Shown here piece after piece: positions 27,722 through 34,722 of a stretch of DNA of 38,232 nt. Source of the stretch: RGIG9379 sp031553005 (GTDB lineage: Bacteria; Bacteroidota; Bacteroidia; Bacteroidales; Paludibacteraceae). The notes under the pieces were generated by a model, which was not told the DNA's origin, did not search any database, and saw nothing but the letters and a program-made list of their open reading frames with translations. Location of the stretch: contig JAVBMA010000020.1 in NCBI GenBank assembly GCA_031553005.1, positions 1-38,232 on the forward strand, read 5' to 3'. Positions within the stretch are counted from its first letter, which is position 1. Every line of letters starts with the position of its first letter. The translations under genes were made by a program, and so were the position numbers.

Positions 27722-27751
27722 TTGCACATTAATATTTTTACTCTATCTTTG
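27722..27751 (+). promoter_or_regulatory. Promoter of tRNA-Asp
   Basis: TTG at 27722-27724, a 19-base spacer, and TATCTTTG at 27744-27751, matching the Bacteroidota consensus. The tRNA 5' end is 38 bases further on. Confidence 0.7.
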
Positions 27752-27789
27752 CATCGCAATTCCGGAAAGGGTTGCCGATAACCAGAAAC

Positions 27790-27863
27790 GGTGTGGTAGT
27801 TCAGTTGGTTAGAATACCTGCCTGTCACGCAGGGGGTCGCGGGTTCGAGTCCCGTCCATACCG
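27790..27863 (+). tRNA. tRNA-Asp (anticodon GTC)
   Basis: A 74-base cloverleaf. The acceptor stem GGTGTGG pairs with CCATACC (one G-U), followed by discriminator G. It has the D-arm GTTCAGTTGGTTAGAAT, the anticodon stem CCTGC / GCAGG with loop CTGTCAC (anticodon GTC), and the T-arm CGGGTTCGAGTCCCG. The CCA end is not encoded. A tyrosine recombinase gene begins 426 bases downstream, so its 3' end is a likely integration site, although no second copy of the tRNA end is visible in the window. Confidence 0.97.
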
Positions 27864-27887
27864 CAAGTAAAGTTCACTATTTTAAGC

Positions 27888-27924
27888 AAAACCCTGAAAA
27901 TCAAACATTTTCAGGGTTTTTCAT
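27888..27924 (+). terminator. Intrinsic terminator after tRNA-Asp
   Basis: A perfect 13-bp stem AAAACCCTGAAAA / TTTTCAGGGTTTT with loop TCAAACA, followed by T. It ends the tRNA transcript and marks the border with the putative island. Confidence 0.85.
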
Positions 27925-27933
27925 TTAACCCTC

Positions 27934-28226
27934 CCAACGCAAAAAAATCCCATTTTTGAGCAGAATTTACAGGCTAAATCGTGGGACTTTTTTATTTCCA
28001 ATTTTCTCCCACGAATTAGATTCTTTTCTTTTGATATTCAGTATGTTAATTCTCATTATTTTACTCTATTTTGCCTTTAATTTGGTAAAATCGAATGCAA
28101 ATCGTGGGAGAAATATAACATACCAACGCAAAAGAGTCTTTTTCTGCTTTCAAATCCAAATCGTGGGATTTTTTAATTTACGATTTAGTCCCACGAATTA
28201 GGTTTTTATTCTTTGATTATCAGTAT
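27934..28226. repeat. Paired palindromic repeats upstream of the integrase
   Basis: Two imperfect direct repeats (27934-28044 and 28123-28226). Each contains TCGTGGGA, exactly 20 bases, then TCCCACGA (27979-28014 and 28161-28196; spacing between copies 182). The shared tail is AATTAG, T-rich, then CAGTAT. A third half-site TCGTGGGA lies at 28102-28109. Position directly before a tyrosine recombinase suggests arm-type binding sites or an operator. An 81-codon frame over this stretch is an artefact of the repeats. Confidence 0.65.
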
Positions 28227-28288
28227 TTTGCGTAGTTTAAAAATGAGCTTAACAAACTAATTTTACAACAATTTAAAAAAGTTAAGCT

Positions 28289-29530
28289 ATGAACAGAACA
28301 AAGAAATCAACATTCAGCGTGTTGTTTATTATCAGGAAATCGAAACTTCTTAAAAACGGAGAAGCTCCTATCAGTATGCGCATTACCGTAAACGGTCAGA
28401 TTGCAGAGATAGCTATTAAACGTAGTGTTCCCGTGGCGTCGTGGAATCAAGCTAAAGAGTGCAGCAACGCCAAAGACCATGTTGCACGGGAATTGAATCA
28501 TTATCTTGAAACAGTGAGGGCAAGGATTTACCAGATTCAACGGCAACTAGAAATTGACGGGAAGAGCATCACGGCCAACGGCATCAGAGATTCTTATTTT
28601 GGCAGGAATGTGGAGAATAAAACGCTTGTGGATGTATATAAGGAGCATAATCAAAAATGCCATGCGTTGGTCGGGATTGATTTTACATTATCTACTGCAC
28701 AGAAGTTTGACACTTCTCTTTTGCGTTTGCGGGAATATATCCGCCACCAATACGGAAAGGATGATATTTTATTGACAGATGTGGATGGGCAATTTATCCG
28801 TAATTTTGATTTTTACCTGAAAACTGAACACAAATGCCAGCAAAATTCTGCAATCAAACATTTGAAAAATCTGAAAAAGGTTATCCGTATCGCTATTGGC
28901 AATGATTGGATAAAGAAAGACCCATTCATTGGTATTCAGTTCAAACATGAAGAGACACATATTGAATTTTTGAGCAAGGAAGAATTGGAAACAGTCATGA
29001 ATAAGGAGTTTGCCGTTTCGAGGCTTGAACTGGTTCGGGATATTTTTGTGTTTTGCTGTTTCACGGGATTGGCTTTTATTGATGTCAAGGAATTGAAGCC
29101 GGAACATCTGACGAGCGATAATAGCGGAACTATTTGGATACGCAAACCTCGCCAGAAAACAGGTAATATGTGTAACATTCCTGTTTTGGCGGTTGCACGG
29201 AATATTCTGAATAAATATGCCGACCATCCGGAATGCGTCAATAAAAGTGTATTGTTACCTGTTATCAGCAATCAGAATATGAATGCTTATTTGAAGGAGA
29301 TTGCAGATTTATGCGGTATAAAGAAGAGTTTGAGCACACATGTAGCCCGATACACATGCGCAACGGTGGTAATGCTTGCCAATAATGTTTCGATAGAAAA
29401 TGTGGCTAAAATCCTTGGGCATTCCAATACCAAAATGACGCAACATTACGCAAAAGTGCTTGATAGTTCTATTTTGCGGGATATGGATAATGTAGAGCAA
29501 TGTTTTGCAGGTTATGCGAAAATAGGTTGA
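28289..29530 (+). CDS. Tyrosine recombinase / integrase (Bacteroidetes type)
   Basis: 413 residues. An N-terminal Arm DNA-binding domain (about 5-95: FIIRKSKLLKNGEAPISMRI) is followed by a SAM-like core-binding domain (about 105-205) and a catalytic domain (about 215-400). Catalytic residues seen: the box II His351 and Arg354 (THVARYT), His378 (LGHSNT), and Tyr387 (QHYAKV), plus a Lys in RKPRQKTG. The usual box I Arg (TGLR) is replaced: FTGLAFIDVKEL. Some integrases of Bacteroides elements, for example IntDOT, also lack that Arg. It would cut and rejoin attachment sites, and the neighbouring tRNA and repeats fit this. Confidence 0.92.
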   Translation: MNRTKKSTFSVLFIIRKSKLLKNGEAPISMRITVNGQIAEIAIKRSVPVASWNQAKECSNAKDHVARELNHYLETVRARIYQIQRQLEIDGKSITANGIRDSYFGRNVENKTLVDVYKEHNQKCHALVGIDFTLSTAQKFDTSLLRLREYIRHQYGKDDILLTDVDGQFIRNFDFYLKTEHKCQQNSAIKHLKNLKKVIRIAIGNDWIKKDPFIGIQFKHEETHIEFLSKEELETVMNKEFAVSRLELVRDIFVFCCFTGLAFIDVKELKPEHLTSDNSGTIWIRKPRQKTGNMCNIPVLAVARNILNKYADHPECVNKSVLLPVISNQNMNAYLKEIADLCGIKKSLSTHVARYTCATVVMLANNVSIENVAKILGHSNTKMTQHYAKVLDSSILRDMDNVEQCFAGYAKIG

Positions 29531-29606
29531 GTATAAAGAAATAAACCATGCTATTTCAATTGGATTTTAAATTAAAAAAGACGAGCTACAATATTTTGTA
29601 TCTCAT

Positions 29607-29640
29607 ATTTACCGGTAAACAATTTTGTTTATCGGTAAAT
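29607..29640. promoter_or_regulatory. Palindromic operator before the HTH/AbiEii pair
   Basis: Sixteen-base arms ATTTACCGGTAAACAA and TTGTTTATCGGTAAAT, separated by TT, one mismatch. The left arm also holds the perfect palindrome TTTACCGGTAAA. It covers the -33 box of the promoter at 29624-29654, a typical arrangement for autorepression by the HTH protein encoded downstream. Confidence 0.7.
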
Positions 29641-29654
29641 TTATACTACTTTTG
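29624..29654 (+). promoter_or_regulatory. Promoter of the HTH/AbiEii operon
   Basis: TTTG at 29624-29627, a 19-base spacer, and TACTTTTG at 29647-29654. The ATG of the HTH gene is at 29674, so the leader is short, and the operator overlaps the -33 box. Confidence 0.7.
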
Positions 29655-29673
29655 TTCTTATTGAATAAGAATT

Positions 29674-30213
29674 ATGTTACCCGAAATAACCAAAATAAAA
29701 GGAATACATCCCGGTGCTGTCCTTAACAGGGAATTGAGACGAAGAGGATTGGAGAGCAAACAATTTGCCCTTTCGCTGGGAGAATACCCGCAAACAATCA
29801 ATGCTATCAGCAAGGGTCGAAGAGGAATTAACCCCGCTTTGTCTATCAAGTTGGGGCATGCTTTGGGTGCTGACGAGGAATATTTTATGCTCCTTCAAGC
29901 CTATTATGAAGTTGAAAGGGAACGTAAAGAGTTGTTGAAAAACCAACAAAAACCAAACTTGTCGAAAATCCGTAATATTTTATTTTGGGATACGGATATA
30001 AACCGGATTGATTGGCAGAAACATAAAAAAGCTATTATCAGGAGAATATTTGAAAGAGGTAACGAAGCGGAAATAAAGGAAATAATATCTTTCTACGGAA
30101 AGGATATTGTTTCACATGAATTGAAAACAACTCCCCAATTCATGCCTACCCTTGCCGAAAATGCCGAAAAATATCTGAAATTAAAACTAAACAGGGGAGA
30201 TGAAACCTTATAA
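29674..30213 (+). CDS. HTH (XRE/HigA-like) antitoxin or repressor
   Basis: 179 residues. The N-terminal HTH domain (about 8-70) reads GIHPGAVLNRELRRRGLESKQFAL, TINAISKGRRGINPAL and KLGHALGADEEYF, as in HigA-type antidote proteins. The C-terminal half is charged and helical, likely for dimerisation or toxin contact. The next gene starts 14 bases before this one stops, so the pair is translationally coupled. With the operator upstream, a role as autoregulating antitoxin for the AbiEii-like product is inferred. It replaces the AbiEi protein usual for such pairs. Confidence 0.85.
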   Translation: MLPEITKIKGIHPGAVLNRELRRRGLESKQFALSLGEYPQTINAISKGRRGINPALSIKLGHALGADEEYFMLLQAYYEVERERKELLKNQQKPNLSKIRNILFWDTDINRIDWQKHKKAIIRRIFERGNEAEIKEIISFYGKDIVSHELKTTPQFMPTLAENAEKYLKLKLNRGDETL

Positions 30214-30850
30214 CCTGCATAAAGAAACCGTGTCCGTTGCGCTTTGGAATGTGTTAGCGGAACTGATGAGCATCGAAATATTAAACCCTTTCAGGTTAGT
30301 TGGCGGCACGGCGTTGAGTTTACAGTTAGGGCATCGCGTGTCTGTAGATATTGACCTTTTTACGGATGAAACCTATGATAGTATTGATTTTAATGCAATA
30401 GATAAAAAGCTGCAAGAAATATTTCCCTATGTAGAAATGCAGTCTCCGGGAAATAATAGCTTTGGCAAAAGCTACTATATTGGCAAGGATAAAAATGATA
30501 TTGTCAAGGTCGATTTGTTTTATACTGATGCTTTTATTCATCCACCTCTCGTTGTTCATAATATCCGCATGGCTTCTGCCGGGGAGATTGCTGCCATGAA
30601 AATGGAAGTTATCGGTCATGATGGAAGAAAAAAAGACTTTTGGGATATTCACGAACTGCTTGATATTATTCCTTTGGAACAAATGCTTAATCTTCATGCC
30701 GAGCGTTACCCATATTCGCATACAAAAGAAACATTAAAGAAGAAAATGATTGATTTTCAATATGCTGATTCTGATTTTGACCCGGTTTGTTTAAAGGGAA
30801 AGTATTGGGAATTGATTAAAGAAGATATCGAAGAATCAATTAAGTCATAA
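30200..30850 (+). CDS. AbiEii/AbiGii-type nucleotidyltransferase toxin
   Basis: A 216-residue protein. The nucleotidyltransferase fold begins with FRLVGGTALSLQLGHRVSVDIDLF: Gly35-Gly36 and the metal-binding Asp50-x-Asp52; the third acid lies in KVDLFYTD. AbiEii proteins are toxins of type IV-like abortive-infection pairs; related enzymes such as MenT add nucleotides to tRNA. The ATG is preceded by AGGGGAG within the end of the HTH gene, a plausible ribosome site. The full motif set suggests an active enzyme. It converges with the Fic gene, with a hairpin between them. Confidence 0.88.
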   Translation: MKPYNLHKETVSVALWNVLAELMSIEILNPFRLVGGTALSLQLGHRVSVDIDLFTDETYDSIDFNAIDKKLQEIFPYVEMQSPGNNSFGKSYYIGKDKNDIVKVDLFYTDAFIHPPLVVHNIRMASAGEIAAMKMEVIGHDGRKKDFWDIHELLDIIPLEQMLNLHAERYPYSHTKETLKKKMIDFQYADSDFDPVCLKGKYWELIKEDIEESIKS

Positions 30851-30869
30851 TTTTCATTATTAGATTTTT

Positions 30870-31006
30870 TTTGACAACTGGATTACAGATTTGATATCTT
30901 TACCATTACTTTGCAACATCAAACAAATAGTTAATAAAAGGAATATGCGATGAAAATTTGAGAGAAGAACGGGAATTATTATTCTCGTTTTTCTCTCATT
31001 TTTATT
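30870..31006 (+). ncRNA. Possible short transcript or terminator unit between abiEii-like and fic genes
   Basis: A promoter match (TTTG at 30870-30873, 21-base spacer, TATCTTTA at 30895-30902) is followed about 60 bases later by a long hairpin (30960-30976 with 30981-30997, GAGAGAAGAACGGGAAT against its near complement) and T-rich DNA. AAAAGGA precedes minute frames (ATGCGATGA, ATGAAAATTTGA). It may be a small RNA. It may also be just the terminator of the convergent genes with a chance promoter match. Confidence 0.35.
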
Positions 31007-31014
31007 CGTTATAA

Positions 31015-32538
31015 CTATATTTTAGTTTTTACCAATGATGTTAAAAACAGCGTAAAGTCAGTAATATCTTCACTAACACTGGCTTTTTCCAAAGCAGTCA
31101 TATATTCCTGCCGCCTTTCTACGGGAACAATAGTCCAGCCATAACCGCCTGAAATGAGCATAACATTCATCAAAAAACGGGCAATACGACCATTGCCGTC
31201 CATATAGGGATGGATATATACAAATACAAAATGTCCTAAAACTGTCCTTACTCTGGCATCGTCTTCATTTTTCAACAGTTCGAACAAAACCGGCATTGCA
31301 TCCCTGACTGCCTCCGGATTTAGTGGCGTGTGCATGGAACCACGAATATAAACCTGGCTTGTACGATACCCTGCCAAATCGGAGGCTTTTAATAATCCGG
31401 CAACAACACTCGGCGCAAATAATTCCCGGTACCACACCCGATGGTCATTATCGGCAACTTCGCCTGCATTGCTTCCGTTAAGTATCTTTTCTATACTTTC
31501 TTTTACCGATTGAAATGCTTGCCAGTATCCACGGGCAGCCATTGCATTTCGCTGTTCCATATCCGAAGAATCTTCGTCGGGTTTCCAGTTGCCGCTTTTT
31601 ACTTTTTCTATCAATTCATCCGTTACCTTATATCCTTCGATAGAAAGAGAATTGTAGGCATCCAATTCGTACTGAGCATCAATATCTTTTAAACAAGTCT
31701 CTACGTCTTTATGTGTATGAGTTGTTTCAGGAAAATTTGCCATTACCACATCGCGCATTTTATTCCACATTAACTTCAATCTCATTGCATAAGGCGAAGC
31801 TATGCGGGTATAAGCAATAGTACTTCTGTCTGCAAAAGGGTCTTCCTCCCGGATATCGTAAGAGAGGCTTTTCATCGTATTTACGATTTCATCGGCTGCT
31901 GCTGTGTGTCCGATATTCCGGAAAGCTCCTGCCAATCGTCCGGCTTTGGTTGTTTGTCCTTTTTCAAGTAATATTTTCAGGATGTCGGCAACATCCGACA
32001 CCATTGGCAAACAAGTGCGGGCAGTTACGCTATCCAGTTGGAAAAAATCGGGGCTGCATTCTACCAAAGCCTCCGGCAATGAATACAAGTTTAATCCGAA
32101 TAAAGTTTCTTTATAAACAGGAGCCGCAATAGAGGCTTTTAAATCAAATAAAGAGGTTTTATGCATGAGTTGTACAAAATTGTTCGAACCTTGCGGAGAG
32201 CGTATTATTATTTGCCCCGGCACTGTCCTGTTGCCACTGTAAAAAGACAATGACTGGTCGGCAGACAGACACCACTCGTCGCCAAATCTTGTATTTGCAT
32301 ATGCAGAGATAAAATGCCAATAGGAAGTGTACCAGTTTGTAGTATCGCCGGGGATATTATCCGGACGGGATGAAATATACCATCCTCTCATGACTTCTTG
32401 CAGAAAACCATGATTCAGAAGCCTTTCCAAATGCGTTCTTGATATTTCGGAAGATTTAATTACCGCCAATCCTGATTTGTTTTGCAGTTGCTTCAAAACC
32501 GACAGAGATTCGGCTAATTTTTCTTGTATTGTTGCCAT
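31015..32538 (-). CDS. Fic-domain protein with AbiEi-like N-terminus
   Basis: 507 residues. The C-terminal Fic domain holds the complete motif HPYMDGNGRIAR (from His443), so AMP or NMP transfer to protein side chains is likely. An inhibitory helix motif SLSIEG (297-302, of the (S/T)xxxE(G/N) class) precedes it, which would keep the enzyme auto-inhibited. Residues of about 1-230 resemble AbiEi-type antitoxins: a winged-helix start (SEISRTHLERLLNHGFLQEV), then RGWYISSRP and the following mixed domain. A DNA-binding regulator fused to a toxin is inferred. Four 24-bp iterons lie upstream, the likely binding site. No separate antitoxin gene is seen. Confidence 0.85.
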   Translation of the reverse strand: MATIQEKLAESLSVLKQLQNKSGLAVIKSSEISRTHLERLLNHGFLQEVMRGWYISSRPDNIPGDTTNWYTSYWHFISAYANTRFGDEWCLSADQSLSFYSGNRTVPGQIIIRSPQGSNNFVQLMHKTSLFDLKASIAAPVYKETLFGLNLYSLPEALVECSPDFFQLDSVTARTCLPMVSDVADILKILLEKGQTTKAGRLAGAFRNIGHTAAADEIVNTMKSLSYDIREEDPFADRSTIAYTRIASPYAMRLKLMWNKMRDVVMANFPETTHTHKDVETCLKDIDAQYELDAYNSLSIEGYKVTDELIEKVKSGNWKPDEDSSDMEQRNAMAARGYWQAFQSVKESIEKILNGSNAGEVADNDHRVWYRELFAPSVVAGLLKASDLAGYRTSQVYIRGSMHTPLNPEAVRDAMPVLFELLKNEDDARVRTVLGHFVFVYIHPYMDGNGRIARFLMNVMLISGGYGWTIVPVERRQEYMTALEKASVSEDITDFTLFLTSLVKTKI

Positions 32539-32599
32539 ATTACATTTTTTAGCGTTATCACAAACATCAACGGCTATATTACCTTAGACTTTACTTATT

Positions 32600-32695
32600 G
32601 TTGAAATACAAGTTTTATCTGCCGTGGTATTGCAAGTTTAATTTGCAGTGTTGTTACAAGTTTTTTACGTTGTGGTATTGCAAGTTTTTATTGCA
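32600..32695. repeat. Four 24-bp direct repeats upstream of the Fic gene
   Basis: CAAGTTT words start at 32609, 32633, 32657 and 32681, exactly 24 bases apart. The fuller unit is GTGGTATTGCAAGTTTAATTTGCA. Units 2 and 4 are more alike (GTGGTATTG), as are 1 and 3 less so (TACAAGTTTT), giving an alternating pattern. The array ends 61 bases upstream of the Fic ATG. Likely a regulator-binding array. Confidence 0.75.
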
Positions 32696-33022
32696 AAAAT
32701 AAAACTATTTTATTAATAACACAATAATAACCAGTACTTTTATTATCGCAAAGTATCAGATTTGTCAACTTTTTTACCGCCGTAACTGTTACGACGATAA
32801 CAAAAATCACACAAATAAATTGGCATACAAAATCTACCATTCAAGACTATTCCAACCTAAAGGCAATAGCAAGAAGAAGACGGATTGAGAAAATAAATCT
32901 CATTATGAAATTGATTGAAGATTTGCAAATGTTTTATTTAAAACAGTCATCACTCGCAATCTAGGGCGGTTTTGTAAATTGTATATATCTTTTGTTTAAA
33001 TGACATCAGAGTTAAAGGCAAA
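32696..33022. other. Gap without a recognised gene
   Basis: AT-rich. An open stretch on the plus strand (32731-32964) could encode basic residues (ARRRRIEKINLIMKLIEDLQ) but has no start codon near its beginning, so I see only a possible gene relic. No promoter is clear. Confidence 0.3.
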
Positions 33023-33044
33023 AGAAAAACCCCGCAAAGCGGGG
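33023..33044 (-). terminator. Terminator of cassette 1
   Basis: Stem CCCCGC / GCGGGG with loop AAA; on the minus strand it is followed by TTTTTCTTTT. It lies about 36 bases past the stop of the 75-residue gene. Confidence 0.9.
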
Positions 33045-33079
33045 CTAAATCAAATGAAAGCAACGAAAAATGAGCATAG

Positions 33080-33307
33080 TTACGTTCTAATTCTCATCTC
33101 TTCAAATGCTTGCTTTATGCGCTCTATCCAATAACAAGAGGTAATTACTTCATCATCGACGGGCTGACCGTCGAGTTTGCTTGCTTTCAAAGCACATTCG
33201 GCAAAGCGGTAATACGCAATGTCCAGATGTGCGATTAAATCATTAAGTTCAATTTCTTTTTCTAACAGCTTCTGCAATGGTTGCAGGTTGAAACTTGGGT
33301 CTTCCAT
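33080..33307 (-). CDS. Small helical protein of cassette 1 (75 aa), unknown
   Basis: 75 residues, acidic and helical, with no signal peptide. It is clearly homologous to the 77-residue protein at 35688-35921: shared blocks are F.LQPL..LL, YYRFAE/YFRFTE, A.(K/R)AS, YW(I/L)ER and FEEMR. Overall identity is about 35-40%. I recognise no domain. It is preceded by the conserved leader with the 35-codon frame, 14 bases away, and followed by an intrinsic terminator, so it is the main product of this transcription unit. The two Trp/Tyr-containing helices suggest a small helical bundle; function unknown. Confidence 0.7.
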   Translation of the reverse strand: MEDPSFNLQPLQKLLEKEIELNDLIAHLDIAYYRFAECALKASKLDGQPVDDEVITSCYWIERIKQAFEEMRIRT

Positions 33308-33313
33308 AATTGT

Positions 33314-33328
33314 GTTGTCATTTAGGAG
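33314..33328 (-). repeat. 15-bp repeat of cassette 1, second copy
   Basis: On the minus strand CTCCTAAATGACAAC, six bases before the ATG of the 75-residue gene. The first copy lies 120 bases upstream (33434-33448), in front of the 35-codon frame. The same sequence stands in the same two places in cassette 2. Confidence 0.8.
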
Positions 33329-33429
33329 TAAAACAAAAAGCTCGCTTTAGGTGTCCTACGTTGACAACAACGCCGTGCCCTTTCGGGAAGTACGCACCAT
33401 AGCGAGCCGTTAATTCTTAAGATTGCCAT
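33322..33429 (-). CDS. Possible 35-residue leader peptide of cassette 1
   Basis: ATG to TAA, 35 codons, overlapping the structured leader. It contains ARRCCQRR and ends LFYS, like the 35-codon frame of cassette 2. The length is exactly equal in both, although two indels of opposite sign lie between the copies. The stop codon falls inside the 15-bp repeat. Arg and Cys codons cluster in the hairpin region, as in ribosome-mediated attenuators. Alternatively only the RNA matters, and the open frame is incidental. Confidence 0.4.
   Translation of the reverse strand: MAILRINGSLWCVLPERARRCCQRRTPKASFLFYS
33332..33408 (-). ncRNA. Structured leader RNA of cassette 1
   Basis: An outer stem GGCTCGCT / AGCGAGCT (33401-33408 with 33339-33346) encloses three small hairpins: CCC-GAAA-GGG, CGTTG-TTGT-CAACG and TAGG-ACA-CCTA. 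The outer stem is followed by TTTTTGTTTT, so the fold looks like a cloverleaf-shaped intrinsic terminator or attenuator. About 90% of the right half is identical to cassette 2. Confidence 0.55.
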
Positions 33430-33433
33430 TTTT

Positions 33434-33448
33434 GTTGTCTTTTAGGAG
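33434..33448 (-). repeat. 15-bp repeat of cassette 1, first copy
   Basis: CTCCTAAAAGACAAC on the minus strand (one base unlike the other three copies), just downstream of the promoter and just before the 35-codon frame. Confidence 0.8.
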
Positions 33449-33451
33449 TTG

Positions 33452-33483
33452 TAAAACTACGAAAAGGAACAAAGACATACAAA
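33452..33483 (-). promoter_or_regulatory. Promoter of cassette 1
   Basis: On the minus strand TTTG (33480-33483), a 20-base spacer, and TAGTTTTA (33452-33459). The -7 box is three bases from the 15-bp repeat, exactly as in cassette 2. Confidence 0.55.
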
Positions 33484-33533
33484 ATCAAGATGTTATTTAA
33501 TATAAAAAGTAATCGTAATGTTTTGGAGGCATA

Positions 33534-34418
33534 TTATTTCTTTGCCATTTCCCCATATTCGACAATTCGCTTTTCACAAATATCTTTAACTAAACCTGAA
33601 AATCTTTCAACAATTGGTATAAGTGTTTCTATATCTTCCTTTGTTACAATAAAATCGGGATTGTAGCGTGCTTCTACATATGCCAGTTTAAGCAGATTGA
33701 AAAGCCGTTTTTCTTCGGGTGTTTGTAGAGGAAATATTTTATCAAATTCAGGAGAATATCTTTTTACATAAGCTAAGAGTTTAGCAAGATTATGTTGTTT
33801 ACTGTTTTCTAATGTAAAAGTCAAACGAGTGGCATAGAATAAATTTTCACAGACTTGATGCAAATAAAACGATGCTTGTATGTATTCTTCTTTATCTTTG
33901 TTATGTATAGCATCTGATAAGAATAAATTAGCTTTCTTAAACTTCTCATTAAAATATTCTTCTGCCTGTTGTTTTATCTCATCATACTTTAGTTTTCTCT
34001 TTCGAGCTAATTTATAATTTTCACTATCATAAAGTATAACACCCTCTTCTTTTATTTGCGTATAAAAATACCTGCCGTCCGAAAGGTTTTTATTGAGTTT
34101 GTCAATATCATCGTTGATAAATTGTAAAGGCGTTTGTTTATCGGGCTTTTTATAATAAATATCTTCAATGCAATTAAGTATCAAGCCTGCTTCCTTGTCC
34201 TTTATGCCGTGGGTAACGACCAAGATATCATAATCACTCCGGTATGTAGTGCGGATTCCAAATTCTACACGGGTATCATAGTCCACATATTTTCCCGTGG
34301 CGTAACTTCCATAAAGGATTATCATTTCCGTTTGTGGAATCCTTTCCCGTATCATCTGTACAAGATAATTCAAATCGTCCTGTTTTTCGGGTGGGAGATA
34401 TTTAATTGACTTCTTCAT
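33534..34418 (-). CDS. Fused nucleotidyltransferase-HEPN protein
   Basis: 294 residues. The N-terminal nucleotidyltransferase domain has GSYATGKY (Gly37-Ser38) and an insert before the metal-binding pair SDYDILV (Asp62, Asp64). The C-terminal half (about 150-290) is a HEPN helical domain (ASFYLHQVCENLFYATRLTF, then QHNLAKLL). Such fusions carry in one chain what MntA-HepT systems divide between antitoxin (AMPylating NTase) and RNase toxin. I do not see an unambiguous Rx4-6H RNase motif, so the HEPN half may be a binding module. The stop is about 50 bases from cassette 1's promoter, same strand. Confidence 0.85.
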   Translation of the reverse strand: MKKSIKYLPPEKQDDLNYLVQMIRERIPQTEMIILYGSYATGKYVDYDTRVEFGIRTTYRSDYDILVVTHGIKDKEAGLILNCIEDIYYKKPDKQTPLQFINDDIDKLNKNLSDGRYFYTQIKEEGVILYDSENYKLARKRKLKYDEIKQQAEEYFNEKFKKANLFLSDAIHNKDKEEYIQASFYLHQVCENLFYATRLTFTLENSKQHNLAKLLAYVKRYSPEFDKIFPLQTPEEKRLFNLLKLAYVEARYNPDFIVTKEDIETLIPIVERFSGLVKDICEKRIVEYGEMAKK

Positions 34419-34476
34419 ATAAACAATAGTTATTGCGGGATAAAGATAACAAAATGTTGTTTTAATTTACATTGTA

Positions 34477-34722
34477 TTACGCATATAGAACAACAAATTT
34501 ACATAAAGAGCTGAAATAAAGAAAATAAAGAAAAAGTTGCTGATTGCGTTTTAGCTGTTTTATCCAAAAATGGATAATCTCAACGTTTCGTTCAATAGCA
34601 CGCCTCAATAACAAGTTATTAAGAAATTCATCGTATTGTTTAGGTAAATTTTCAAAGTAAATGTCTATTTCATTAATGGCAATCAGGATATTTTCAAGAT
34701 ATTTTTTTACTCTATCATCCAG
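34477..34722 (-). pseudogene. Truncated HepT-like HEPN toxin remnant
   Basis: An 81-codon frame directly after and overlapping the MntA gene. Its first 50 residues match HepT: LDDRVKKYLENILIAINEID at the start, then LLLRRAIERNVEII. The usual continuation (IGEA..., and the RNase RxxxxH motif) is gone; instead the frame runs into an unrelated AT-rich tail. The first codon is CTG where ATG is expected, and the only nearby ATG is out of frame. Both the start loss and the missing catalytic end indicate a dead toxin beside an intact antitoxin. Rare CTG initiation cannot be ruled out, but the product would still lack the active site. Confidence 0.65.

Noticed and set aside
27956..28201. 81-codon plus-strand frame before the integrase
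   Set aside because: It spans the paired palindromic repeats and has no coding character.
32731..32964. Plus-strand open stretch with a basic helical C-terminus
   Set aside because: No usable start codon at its beginning and no recognised family; at best a relic.
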